A stretch of DNA of 62,969 nt from Halorubrum saccharovorum DSM 1137 (GTDB taxonomy: Archaea > Halobacteriota > Halobacteria > Halobacteriales > Haloferacaceae): the NCBI RefSeq assembly GCF_000337915.1, contig NZ_AOJE01000059.1, positions 1-62,969 of the forward strand, read 5' to 3'. The notes under the pieces were generated by a model. The model did no database searches. It was not told the DNA's origin and saw nothing but the letters and a program-made list of their open reading frames with translations. Below are positions 6,870-15,242 of the stretch, piece after piece. A program made the position numbers and the translations under genes. The stretch's first letter is position 1. Each line of letters opens with the position of its first letter.

Positions 6870-8860
6870 GCGAGACCTCACAGAGCGGACCCGACGCCGC
6901 GGGCGGCCGTCGCGCCCTCGACGCGGCCGAGAGCGACGGGTACACTCGGGCCGGCGGCTCCTCGGTGGTCGACCGCGTGCTGTACGCCCTGTTCGCGCGC
7001 CACGCGGGCGACCGCCGGCACGACGCAGACCGGAAGCGGTACCGCGGAACCGCGCTCGACACGGGGTTCGAGACGTACCTGTCGCGGGTGTACGGGCTCT
7101 CGTGGGCCGTCTGCGTCGCCGTCATCGTCCCGGCGCTGCTCGTCGCCGCGTCGACTGCTCCGGGTCTGCTCGCGGCGGTCGACGCTCGGTTCGGCGCTCG
7201 CTCGCCGGTTCCGATCGGATCGCTGTCTCCCGATCGCGCCGCCGTCGTCGCCGCCGGGATCGCCGGGTTCCTCGCGAAGCGCGCGACGGTGCGGCTCGGG
7301 GGACTCCACCTCCGGTGGCTCACGGCGACGCGCCGGACCGACATCGAGCGGACGCTCCCCCCCGCGGTCCGATACCTCGAACTGCTCGCCGCCGGGAGCG
7401 ACGGTCCCCGAGAGATGGTCGAGAAGGCCGCCGCGAACGACGCGTACGGCGGGACCGCGGCCTCGCTGCGGAAGGCGCTCAACGCCGCGCGGCTCGCCGG
7501 AAGCCTCGACGAGGGGCTCCGACGGGTCGCCCGCGACACGCCCTCGCGGGAGCTGCTCGCCCCGTTCCTGCTGAAGTTCCGGAAGCACGCGGCCACCGGC
7601 GACGCGGCGCTCGCGGAGTACCTTCAGCGGGAGAGTCGGATGCTCGCGCACCGGCAGGACCGGGCCCGGAAGCGCGCCCGGCGATTCCTGGAGCTGCTCA
7701 CGGAGCTGTTCGTCGTCGTGTTGGTGTTGCCGGCGCTGCTCGTCATCGCGGCGACCGCGCTCACCGTCGTCGTCCCGGAGCTGCTCCCGCCGGTCGACAC
7801 CCCGGTCGGCGTGGTGCCGACGCGCGCGGTCGTCCTCTACGGCGCCGTCGCCTTCCTCGTCGCCATCGGCCTCGCCGGAGCGGTCGCGGTCGGCACGCTC
7901 CGCCCGCCGAACCAGCGCGCGAGCTACGACCTGCCGGCGACGCCGCGCGCGATCCTCGCCTCGGCCGGCCGCAATCCGGCCAGCGCCGCGGTCGTCTGCG
8001 CGCCGCCCGCGAGCCTGCTCGCGGTCGGACTCGCCGCCTCCGGCTACACCCTCGTCAACGTGGGGCTGCTCTCGTACGCCGCGTTCGCGGTCCCCGTCGG
8101 CGCCGTCGCGGGGAGACGGACCCGGATCGACGACGCGAAGGACCGGGAGCTGACGGACTTCGTCCACGCTGTCTCGGGCCACGTCGCGCAGGGGCGTCCC
8201 TTCCCCGCGGCGGTCGAGGCGGTCGGGCGGGACGCCGACCTCGGCGTGCTCAACGACGACGTGGCCGACCTCGCGTTCGCGCTCCGGTCGACGACCGCGA
8301 CGGGGAACGCGGGGGGCGCGGAACGAAGGAAGGGCGCGGACGGTGCCGAAGCGCCGACCCCCGCGACCGACGTTCGCGAGGCCGCCATCGACCGGTTCGT
8401 CGACCGCGTCGGGACCCCGCTGGCCGAGGGGACGCTCGGGCTCGTCACCGACGCCCTCAACGCCGGGAGCGACGCCGACGCCGTCTTCGAGACGCTCCGG
8501 ATCGAGGTCGGGCGGCTCTACAGCGAACAGCGCGCGCTCCGCTCGTCGATGCACCCGTACGTCGCGGTCGGCTGGGCGGCGGCCGCGCTGGTCGCGGCGG
8601 TCGTCGCCGTGGTCAACACGCAGGTGATCGACGCCGCGCGGCTCGCCGACCTCGCCGGCGCCACCGACCTCGTGACCGAGCCGGAGACGGTGCTCCCGGA
8701 TCTCGAACGCTTCCGCCTGTACGTCGTCACGCAGGCGACGATGCTCGCGTCCGGGTGGTTCGCCGGCACCGCCTCCCGCGGGCGCTACGCGGCGCTGTTC
8801 CACTCCGGCGTGCTCGTGGCGATCTGCTACGCGGTGTTCACCGCGGGCGGGCTGGTGTGA
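6866..8860 (+). CDS. Type II secretion system F family membrane platform (PilC/TadC type)
   Basis: A 664-residue membrane protein forming the platform partner of the upstream ATPase. Two GspF-like halves are visible: cytosolic helical blocks (the 'RTLPPAVRYLELLAAG' type near 165-180 and the 'ELTDFVHAVSGHVAQG' type near 430) each followed by hydrophobic pairs, with further transmembrane segments at the C-terminus. A low-complexity Gly/Ala-rich loop sits near 485-505. The GTG start overlaps the ATPase stop. Together the pair would form the core of an archaeal type IV pilus-type machine, but the cargo filament is not encoded nearby. Confidence 0.85.
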   Translation: MSETSQSGPDAAGGRRALDAAESDGYTRAGGSSVVDRVLYALFARHAGDRRHDADRKRYRGTALDTGFETYLSRVYGLSWAVCVAVIVPALLVAASTAPGLLAAVDARFGARSPVPIGSLSPDRAAVVAAGIAGFLAKRATVRLGGLHLRWLTATRRTDIERTLPPAVRYLELLAAGSDGPREMVEKAAANDAYGGTAASLRKALNAARLAGSLDEGLRRVARDTPSRELLAPFLLKFRKHAATGDAALAEYLQRESRMLAHRQDRARKRARRFLELLTELFVVVLVLPALLVIAATALTVVVPELLPPVDTPVGVVPTRAVVLYGAVAFLVAIGLAGAVAVGTLRPPNQRASYDLPATPRAILASAGRNPASAAVVCAPPASLLAVGLAASGYTLVNVGLLSYAAFAVPVGAVAGRRTRIDDAKDRELTDFVHAVSGHVAQGRPFPAAVEAVGRDADLGVLNDDVADLAFALRSTTATGNAGGAERRKGADGAEAPTPATDVREAAIDRFVDRVGTPLAEGTLGLVTDALNAGSDADAVFETLRIEVGRLYSEQRALRSSMHPYVAVGWAAAALVAAVVAVVNTQVIDAARLADLAGATDLVTEPETVLPDLERFRLYVVTQATMLASGWFAGTASRGRYAALFHSGVLVAICYAVFTAGGLV

Positions 8861-8929
8861 CCGGACCGCTCGCCGGCGGTCCCGCCGTCGATGCGTCTGC
8901 CGCCGGTTCGGTCCTCTCTCGCCGTCGGC

Positions 8930-10411
8930 TCAGTCCTCTCCCGCTCCGTCCGCGGTCGCCCGGTCGGTCGACGCTTCGGCCTCCTCGGCGGCTCGTCGCG
9001 CTCGGAGCCTGTTCAGCGCGACGTACGTCACCGCGCCCGCACCGACCCACCCGACGCTGAGCAGGAGCGCGAGCGGGTCCGTTCGGACGAGAAACCGGAT
9101 CAGCACGACGGCGAGTATCCCGTTCAACGCGATCGCCAGTATCGGCGGGATCGGGTAGTACGGGATCTCGTACGGGCGGTTCATGCTCGGTCGTTCCCGG
9201 CGGAGCCTGATCACCGCGACGTTGACGATGATGAACGACAGCAGGAAGAAGAGGCTCGACATGTTCCCCGCGCTCTGCGTGGGCAGCACGACGGACCCGA
9301 GCATGACGACCGCGCTGAGCAGCACCGCGACGAACGGCGTGCCGAACCGGTGATGGATCCGCCCGATCGACGGCAGCAACTGGCCCTCTCGGCCCATCGA
9401 GAAGGCGACGCGCGACGAGGCGATCACCACCGCGTTGAGCGCGGTGATAGTCGAGAACACCGCCCCGAAGACGATGAGCGCGCCGCCGTTCCGGATGAGG
9501 GGAACGCCGGTCGGCATAAAGGAGGTCGCCGCCGTCGCGATGCCGGCCTCGCCGGCGGCGGCGAGCTCCGAGGCGCCGAGCGTTCCGATCGCCACCGTCA
9601 CGACCAGGAGGTAGACGACGACGGTGGCGGCCAAGCTGACAAAGATGGCTTTCGGGATGTTCTCGCGCGGGTTCTCGACCTCCTCGGTGACGGTCGTGAT
9701 GAGGTCGTACCCCTCGAACGCGATGAACGTCAGGCCCATGGCGGGGAGGATGCTGAACGCGCCGCCCCCCTCCGGAAACAGCGGGTCGAAGTTCTGGAAC
9801 GTGAAACTGGTCTCGCCGCCGCCGCCCGCCGAGAGGAAGCCGAACGCGACGAACACGACGAGGATGGACACCTTCACGAGCGTGAACACCGTCTCGGCGC
9901 TCCCGCTCGCGGCGGTCGACGCCGCGTTCATCGCCACGAGCCCGGCGACCGCCAGGAACGCGAGGAGGAACTTCGCCGGGACGCCCACGCCGAGCAGCGG
10001 GAGGACCACCGCGCCCACCTGACCGGGCGGGGCCACCACGCCGTACACGTGGAGCAGTTCGAGGAAGTTCGGCGCGAAGCCGAGCGCGTACAGCGCGCCG
10101 GCGATCATGTACGCGAACCAGAGCATCCATCCCATGATGAACGAGCCGAAGTCGTCGAATATCTCCCGCACGAACGCGTATCCGCCGCCGCTCTTCGGGA
10201 TCGCGGACGCGAGCTCCGCGTACGAGAGCCCGGTAAACGCGGTGACGACCCCGTTCAGCAGGAAGACGAGCAGCGCTGCGGGCCCGGATATCTCGGCCGC
10301 GAGGCCGGTGAGGACGAAGATCCCCGCGCCGATCATCGCGCCCATCCCGATCATCGTCGCGTCCAGCAGGCCCAGTTCGGCCTCCGGTTTCCGCTGATCG
10401 TGGCTGCTCAT
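8930..10411 (-). CDS. APC family amino acid permease
   Basis: A 493-residue transporter with about 12 hydrophobic segments. The first carries the APC hallmark GMGAMIGAGIFVLTG, the unwound substrate-binding helix, near residues 22-36. The loop FEGYDLITTVTEEVENPREN, with the conserved E-P/N-R-N signature, lies near residue 230. Such permeases take up amino acids or amines by proton or sodium coupling; the substrate is not predictable. The C-terminal tail is charged (ERRARRAAEEAEAS type) and cytosolic. It is transcribed convergently with the pilus genes and divergently from the TrkA-like gene. Confidence 0.87.
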   Translation of the reverse strand: MSSHDQRKPEAELGLLDATMIGMGAMIGAGIFVLTGLAAEISGPAALLVFLLNGVVTAFTGLSYAELASAIPKSGGGYAFVREIFDDFGSFIMGWMLWFAYMIAGALYALGFAPNFLELLHVYGVVAPPGQVGAVVLPLLGVGVPAKFLLAFLAVAGLVAMNAASTAASGSAETVFTLVKVSILVVFVAFGFLSAGGGGETSFTFQNFDPLFPEGGGAFSILPAMGLTFIAFEGYDLITTVTEEVENPRENIPKAIFVSLAATVVVYLLVVTVAIGTLGASELAAAGEAGIATAATSFMPTGVPLIRNGGALIVFGAVFSTITALNAVVIASSRVAFSMGREGQLLPSIGRIHHRFGTPFVAVLLSAVVMLGSVVLPTQSAGNMSSLFFLLSFIIVNVAVIRLRRERPSMNRPYEIPYYPIPPILAIALNGILAVVLIRFLVRTDPLALLLSVGWVGAGAVTYVALNRLRARRAAEEAEASTDRATADGAGED

Positions 10412-10620
10412 GCGTTCGTGATCCGGGGTTCGCGTCCGAGGGCGGTCATGCGAAGGCTATCTCAATTGCCGCGACCGTACCCACATTAATCTGGTCCCGC
10501 CAGCGCGCACGTTTCGTCGGGGCGATCCGTCGTTTCGTCGCTCCGCCGGTTCGCCGGTTCGCCGCTCCGACGGTTCGGCCGGGCGTAACCTACAATTGGC
10601 TGCGCACAGAAGTCCGGCGA

Positions 10621-11286
10621 GTGAGCGCGGACTTACGAGTCGTGATCGTCGGCGGTCACCACGTCGGGTATCACGCCGCGCGCCAGCTCTCCGAGCGCGG
10701 TCACGACGTGGTCGTCGTCGAGAAGGACCCCGAGCGAGTGGCGTTCCTGAGCGACCAGTACGACGCGACCGTCATTCACGGCGACGGCGGCCGGCGATCG
10801 GTCCTGCAACAGGCGGGGCTCGACCGGAGCGACGTCATCGCGGCGCTCACCGGCTACGGCGCGATGACGAACATCGGCATCTGCGCGATGGCGACGGAGA
10901 TCGAACCCGACATCGGGACCGTCGCGCGGATCGACCACGGCGACCGGGACGAGTACGACGGGCTCGTCGACCGGGTCGTCTATCCGGAGGAGCTGGCGGC
11001 GCACGCGGCGACCAACGAGATCCTCCACGTCGCCGGCGGCGGCGTCCAGACGATCGAGGAGGTGACGGGGGATCTCGCGCTGCTCGAACTCACCGTGGCG
11101 GGCGACGCGCCGGTCGCCGACCGCGAACTCCGCGACGTCGCGTTCCCGCGCGGGTCGGTCGTCGTCGCCGGACGCGACAGCAACCAACTCCCGGGGCCGG
11201 AGATGGTGTTGGAACCCGGCTACCGGTATCTGGTCGCCGTCAGGGCCGGTATCAGCGACGAGGTCGTTCGGCTGTTCCGGGGCTGA
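10621..11286 (+). CDS. TrkA-like NAD-binding potassium channel/transporter regulator (RCK domain)
   Basis: 221 residues with a TrkA_N Rossmann domain followed by a TrkA_C (RCK_C) domain ending near residue 220. The fold is clear from VVVVEKDPER (acidic residue after beta-2), DATVIHGDGG and the DVIAALTGYG strand. The usual GxGxxG nucleotide motif reads GGHHVG here, with His13 in place of the middle Gly. Such proteins gate Trk/Ktr potassium uptake systems in response to nucleotides. No membrane Trk subunit is adjacent, so its partner must be elsewhere. The start is GTG. Confidence 0.82.
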   Translation: MSADLRVVIVGGHHVGYHAARQLSERGHDVVVVEKDPERVAFLSDQYDATVIHGDGGRRSVLQQAGLDRSDVIAALTGYGAMTNIGICAMATEIEPDIGTVARIDHGDRDEYDGLVDRVVYPEELAAHAATNEILHVAGGGVQTIEEVTGDLALLELTVAGDAPVADRELRDVAFPRGSVVVAGRDSNQLPGPEMVLEPGYRYLVAVRAGISDEVVRLFRG

Positions 11287-11360
11287 CGGCCGGTCGTTCG
11301 CGGTGGTATGAACCCGTCCGAACGGCAACCCTTATGCGATTCTCCGAGCGATCCTCGCGC

Positions 11361-11591
11361 ATGGCTGGCCGATACGGCAACCTCGACTATCCGACGATCA
11401 CCAAACGCGGCGTCCTGCTCGGGCTCGGACTGTTCCTGATCGGGGCCGTCGGCGAGGCGTACATCCACATGACGGGCGCGCAGGTGCCCGGCTGGGAGGA
11501 GCGGCTCCTGCTCGATCTGGAGTTCCTCGGCACCGCGATCGCGCTCGTCACGCCGTTCGTCTTCGGGATCTTCCTCCCCCTCACCGAGTAG
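11361..11591 (+). CDS. Small haloarchaeal membrane protein, function unknown
   Basis: A 76-residue protein starting MAGRYGNLDYPTITKRG with two transmembrane segments (about 17-36 and 55-73). The N-terminal GxLDYPTxTKRG pattern is shared, as far as I recall, with many short haloarchaeal membrane proteins of unknown role. An in-frame ATG at 11334 lies inside a likely TATA element (CCCTTATG), so the ATG at 11361 is preferred and gives a leaderless transcript. Confidence 0.65.
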   Translation: MAGRYGNLDYPTITKRGVLLGLGLFLIGAVGEAYIHMTGAQVPGWEERLLLDLEFLGTAIALVTPFVFGIFLPLTE

Positions 11592-11670
11592 GGCGCGGTT
11601 CGAATTCGCGCATCGACGGGTAGCGACGGCGTTCGCGACGGGCCCGTTCGCGACGGGTCGGGTCCCGATC

Positions 11671-11709
11671 GATTAAAGTCGACTTGTGCTAATCAACCGC
11701 TAGTGGTTG
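11671..11709 (+). promoter_or_regulatory. cob operon promoter with nested palindromes
   Basis: The TATA-like ATTAAA at 11672-11677 predicts a start near 11700. It overlaps a perfect 10-bp palindrome AAGTCGACTT (11676-11685). The predicted start is covered by a second near-palindrome, CAACC-GCTAGT-GGTTG (11694-11709). A third pair, GATTA/TAATC, brackets 11671-11694. This density of dyads between TATA and start is typical of a repressor target for the cobamide operon. Confidence 0.45.
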
Positions 11710-11792
11710 TCATCGACCGGGCGGGCGACGGACGCGATCGACCGGCCCAGAAACTCGACCGATCGGGGCGGCGAGCCGGGGGCGTCGCGTGA
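11703..11792 (+). CDS. Putative 29-codon leader ORF before cobT
   Basis: A GTG right at the predicted transcription start opens a frame of 29 codons (VVVIDRAGDGRDRPAQKLDR and on). Its TGA overlaps the GTG start of cobT as GTGA. No homologue is recognised. It could couple cobT translation to leader translation or simply be chance openness in G+C-rich DNA. Confidence 0.25.
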   Translation: MVVIDRAGDGRDRPAQKLDRSGRRAGGVA

Positions 11793-12877
11793 CGGACGTG
11801 ACCCTCGCGGTCGTCGCTGGAACGACCGCGACCGCCGCGATCGACGGGATCAGCGCCGCGGGCGCCGACCCAGAACTGCGGGAACACACCCCGAGCGCCG
11901 ACCTCGAGATCGTCGCCGACGGGCGTCCCGCTCCCGACTCGGCCGTCCCGGTCAGCCCCTCCGGCTGCCCGACTCCGGCGGTCGTCACCCGCGCCGTGCG
12001 CGAACTCGTCGGGTTCGAGTTCGTCGGGATCGACGCCGGCCTCGCGGTCCCGACGGCGCCGACGGGGGCGCCGGTCCTCGACGCGGGCGCCGCGCCCGGC
12101 GGCGACGTGCGAGATCCGGAGCCCGTCCCGGACGCGGCGGCGATTTTCGAGCGGGCGCGGGGGATGGTGCCGGCAGCGGTGGAGGGGCGGTCGGACGCGC
12201 CCGACGGCGGCGATATCGACGCCGACGACCGCGACCTCCTCGTCGCCGAGACGATCCCCGGCGGCACGACGACCGCGCTCGGCGTTCTCACCGCGCTCGG
12301 CGAGCGCCCGGCGGTCTCCTCGTCGCTGCCGGCGAACCCCCTTCGGACCAAGCGCGCGGTCGTCGAGGAGGGGCTGGCCGCCGGCGGACTCGCCGCCGGC
12401 GACGCCGCGGGCGACCCGCTCGACGCGCTCCGACTGATGGGCGACCCCGTCCTCGCCGCGGCCGCCGGCCTCGTGGTCGGCGCGGTCGAACGCGGCGTGC
12501 CGGTGACGCTCGCGGGCGGGACCCAACTGGCGGCGGTCGCCGCGCTCGCGCGACACGCGGGCGTCGAGCGCCGGCTCCCGCTCGCGACGACCTCGTTCGT
12601 CGCCGACGACCCTTCCGCCGACGTGAGCGCGCTCGCGGACGACCTCGGGCTGACGCTCGCCGCGACCGACCCGGCGTTCGGCGAGAGCGACCACTCGGCG
12701 ATGGCGGCGTACGCCCGCGGCGAGGCGAAGGAGGGCGTCGGGATGGGTGGCGCGCTGGCCCTCTCCGAGCGCGCCGGCGTCCCCGCGGGCGACGTGCGCG
12801 ACCGCGTGGCCGCGCTCACCGACCGCCTGCTGGCCGAGCGGGAGGCGGGAGGCGCGACGGGAGGCGCTCCCCGATGA
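11789..12877 (+). CDS. cobT: Alpha-ligand (nicotinate-nucleotide) phosphoribosyltransferase CobT, archaeal UPF0284 type
   Basis: 362 residues with the CobT fold: Gly-rich substrate segments (AETIPGGTTTALGVLTALGE near residue 152, VTLAGGTQLAAVAALARHAG near 240) and a C-terminal Gly-rich EGVGMGGALALSERAG. It transfers phosphoribose from nicotinate mononucleotide to the lower-ligand base, making the alpha-riboside phosphate that CobS attaches to the cobamide. Which base is used cannot be told from sequence. It is the first gene of the operon; its TGA overlaps the next ATG (ATGA). The start is GTG. Confidence 0.85.
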   Translation: MTDVTLAVVAGTTATAAIDGISAAGADPELREHTPSADLEIVADGRPAPDSAVPVSPSGCPTPAVVTRAVRELVGFEFVGIDAGLAVPTAPTGAPVLDAGAAPGGDVRDPEPVPDAAAIFERARGMVPAAVEGRSDAPDGGDIDADDRDLLVAETIPGGTTTALGVLTALGERPAVSSSLPANPLRTKRAVVEEGLAAGGLAAGDAAGDPLDALRLMGDPVLAAAAGLVVGAVERGVPVTLAGGTQLAAVAALARHAGVERRLPLATTSFVADDPSADVSALADDLGLTLAATDPAFGESDHSAMAAYARGEAKEGVGMGGALALSERAGVPAGDVRDRVAALTDRLLAEREAGGATGGAPR

Positions 12878-14181
12878 GGGGGATCGTGCTCGCCGGCACC
12901 GCTTCCGGGGTCGGCAAGACGGTCGCGACGCTCGCGGCGATCCGGGCGCTCGACGGCGCCGGCCACGCGGTCCAGCCGGCGAAGGCCGGACCAGATTTCA
13001 TCGACCCGAGCCACCACGAGCGCGTGGCGGGGCGCCCCTCGCGCACGCTGGACCTGTGGTTACAGGGCGAGGACGGGCTCCGCCGGAACTACGCCCGCGG
13101 CGAGGGCGACGTCTGCGTCGTCGAGGGCGTGATGGGGCTGTACGACGGCGACGGGTCGAGCACCGCCGCGGTCGCCGAGGCGCTCGGCCTCCCGGTCGTG
13201 CTCGTGGTCGACGCCAGCGCCGGCATGGAGAGCGTCGCCGCGACCGCGCTCGGGTTCCGCGCCTACGCCGACAAAATCGGTCGCGACATCGACGTGGCCG
13301 GCGTGATCGCCCAGCGCGCGCACGGCGGGCGCCACGCCGACGGGATCCGGGAGGCGCTCCCGGACGAGATCGCGTACTTCGGTCGGATCCCGCCGAACGA
13401 CGACCTAGAAGTTCCCGACCGCCACCTCGGGCTCCACATGGGTGACGAGTCGCCCCTGCCCGACGACGCACTCGACGCGGCCGCGGAGGGGCTCCGGGTC
13501 GACCGGCTCGTCGACCTCGCGCGGGAGCCGGCGGGCGCACCGGACCCACCGCAAGCGGTCGCGCCGACCGCCGACCGCCCGCGCGTCGCGGTCGCCCGCG
13601 ACGACGCCTTCCGGTTCGCGTACCCGGCGACGGTCGAGCGCCTGCGCGAGCGGGCGACCGTCGAACCGTTCGCTCCGGTCGCGGGCGACCCGCTCCCGCC
13701 CTGCGACGGCGTCTACCTCCCCGGCGGCTACCCAGAGCTTCACGCCGCGGAACTGGCGGCGAGCCCGGCGCTCGACGATATCGCGAGCGCGGCCGCCGAG
13801 GGGACTCCCGTGCTCGGCGAGTGCGGGGGGCTGATGGCGCTCGCGGAGTCGCTGACGACCGCCGAGGGCGAGACGCACGCGATGGCGGGCGTCCTCCCGG
13901 CCGACGTGCGCATGCGCGACCGGTACCAGGCGCTCGATCACGTCGAACTGCGGGCGACGCGGGACGCGCCGACGGCGTCGGCGGGCGCGACCCTGCGCGG
14001 CCACGAGTTCCACTACTCGACCGCCGACGCCGCGAGCGACGCCCGGTTCGCCTTCGACGTGGAGCGCGGGACCGGGATCGACGGCGACCGCGACGGGCTG
14101 ATCGAACACCGAACGCTCGGAACGTACTGTCACGTCCACCCGGAGAGCGGGGCGTTCGACGCGTTCCTCGACGGGCTGTGA
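12874..14181 (+). CDS. cbiA: Cobyrinate a,c-diamide synthase CbiA
   Basis: 435 residues. An N-terminal dethiobiotin-synthetase-like domain carries the P-loop GTASGVGKT (residues 8-16). The C-terminal class I glutamine amidotransferase domain carries VLGECGGLMALAE, with the nucleophilic Cys near 316, and the terminal HVH motif. It amidates the a and c side chains of cobyrinate using ATP and glutamine. Its presence implies that corrin precursors are made by the cell, because pure cobinamide salvage would not need it. The start codon overlaps the cobT stop (ATGA) and its stop overlaps cbiB (GTGA). Confidence 0.92.
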   Translation: MRGIVLAGTASGVGKTVATLAAIRALDGAGHAVQPAKAGPDFIDPSHHERVAGRPSRTLDLWLQGEDGLRRNYARGEGDVCVVEGVMGLYDGDGSSTAAVAEALGLPVVLVVDASAGMESVAATALGFRAYADKIGRDIDVAGVIAQRAHGGRHADGIREALPDEIAYFGRIPPNDDLEVPDRHLGLHMGDESPLPDDALDAAAEGLRVDRLVDLAREPAGAPDPPQAVAPTADRPRVAVARDDAFRFAYPATVERLRERATVEPFAPVAGDPLPPCDGVYLPGGYPELHAAELAASPALDDIASAAAEGTPVLGECGGLMALAESLTTAEGETHAMAGVLPADVRMRDRYQALDHVELRATRDAPTASAGATLRGHEFHYSTADAASDARFAFDVERGTGIDGDRDGLIEHRTLGTYCHVHPESGAFDAFLDGL

Positions 14182-15242
14182 CCGCGATGGCGATCGGTTC
14201 ACCTCTCGGCGCGGCGCTCGCCCCCCTCGCCGCGCTGACGATCGCGGTCGCGCTCGATCTGGCGCTCGCGGAGCCGCCGGCGCGGGTCCACCCCGTCGCG
14301 CTGTTCGGGTCGATCGTGGGGCGATTCGACCGGTCGTGGTCGCGCCCGCGTCCCGTCGGCGTCGCGGTCGCGGTCGCGCTCCCGCTCGCCGCCGCGGCGG
14401 TCGCGGGCGGGGTCGTCGCGGTTGCGGGCGCGACGAGCGCGCGGGTCTCCCCCGCCATCCCCGTCCTCGTCGCCGGCGCGCTCCTCTTTTCCACCGTCAG
14501 CCTCCGGCTGCTGCTGGCGACGACCGCCGAGGTCGTCGGGCTGACTGAGACGGACCCGGACGCGGCACGGGAGTCGCTCCGGGCGCTCGCGGGCCGGGAC
14601 GCGACTGACCTCTCGCCGGCCGACCTCCGGAGCGCGGCCATCGAGAGCGCGGCCGAGAACCTCGCAGACGGGTTCGTCGCCACCCTCTGCGGGTTCGCGC
14701 TGGGGGCGACGCTCGGGCTGGCGGTCGGTCCGACGGCCGGGGCCGCTGTCGGCGGGTCCGGGACCGCCCTCCCGCTCGCCGCGGGCGTCGCCGGCGCGGT
14801 CTGGGTGAAGGCCGTCAACACGCTCGACTCGATGCTCGGCTACCGCTCGAAGCCGGTCGGGTGGGCGAGCGCCCGCCTCGACGACGCCGTCATGTTCGTT
14901 CCGGCCCGCGCGACCGCGGGCTGTCTCGCGCTCGCGGCCGGATCCCTCGGCGCGCTCCGCCGAGGCGCCTCGTGGGCGCGGGAGCCGAGGTCGCCGAACT
15001 CCGGGTGGCCGATGGCGACCGCTGCGGCCGCGCTCGACGCGCGACTGGAGAAGCCCGGTCACTACGTCCTCAACCCGGACGCGAGCCCGCCGAGCGTCAC
15101 CGACGCGACGCGCGCGGTCCGGCTCGTCGGCGCCGCCGGCGGGGTCGCGGTCGTCCTCGCGGCGGGATGGCTGGCGGCGGTCGGCTGGGCGCTGTCGCGC
15201 GGTTGGCTCCCGACCCCTGCGGGGGTGGTCGGATGGTCTTGA
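14178..15242 (+). CDS. cbiB: Adenosylcobinamide-phosphate synthase CbiB
   Basis: About 354 residues from a GTG that overlaps the cbiA stop; an ATG nine bases later is an alternative start. It is an integral membrane protein with an early 'ALAEPPARVHPVALFGSIVG' segment (the D/E-PPxxxHPVxxxG signature of the family). The conserved ESAAENLADGFV and KAVNTLDSMLGYR motifs lie in the middle. CbiB condenses adenosylcobyric acid with aminopropanol phosphate, made via CobD, in the membrane. The gene overlaps cobS by ten bases. Confidence 0.9.
   Translation: MTAMAIGSPLGAALAPLAALTIAVALDLALAEPPARVHPVALFGSIVGRFDRSWSRPRPVGVAVAVALPLAAAAVAGGVVAVAGATSARVSPAIPVLVAGALLFSTVSLRLLLATTAEVVGLTETDPDAARESLRALAGRDATDLSPADLRSAAIESAAENLADGFVATLCGFALGATLGLAVGPTAGAAVGGSGTALPLAAGVAGAVWVKAVNTLDSMLGYRSKPVGWASARLDDAVMFVPARATAGCLALAAGSLGALRRGASWAREPRSPNSGWPMATAAAALDARLEKPGHYVLNPDASPPSVTDATRAVRLVGAAGGVAVVLAAGWLAAVGWALSRGWLPTPAGVVGWS

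Noticed and set aside
10449-10490. 13-codon ORF between the APC permease and trkA-like gene
   Set aside because: Too short, no promoter spacing, and not linked to either gene by overlap.
11700-11788. Possible B12 riboswitch in the cobT leader
   Set aside because: The leader is only ~90 bases and lacks a recognisable B12 box or the multi-helix layout; riboswitches of this class are not established in haloarchaea.
11707-12873. Upstream extension of the cbiA frame through cobT
   Set aside because: The extension is Arg-rich non-halophilic sequence; cobT is clearly coding in another frame and cbiA starts at its ATGA overlap.
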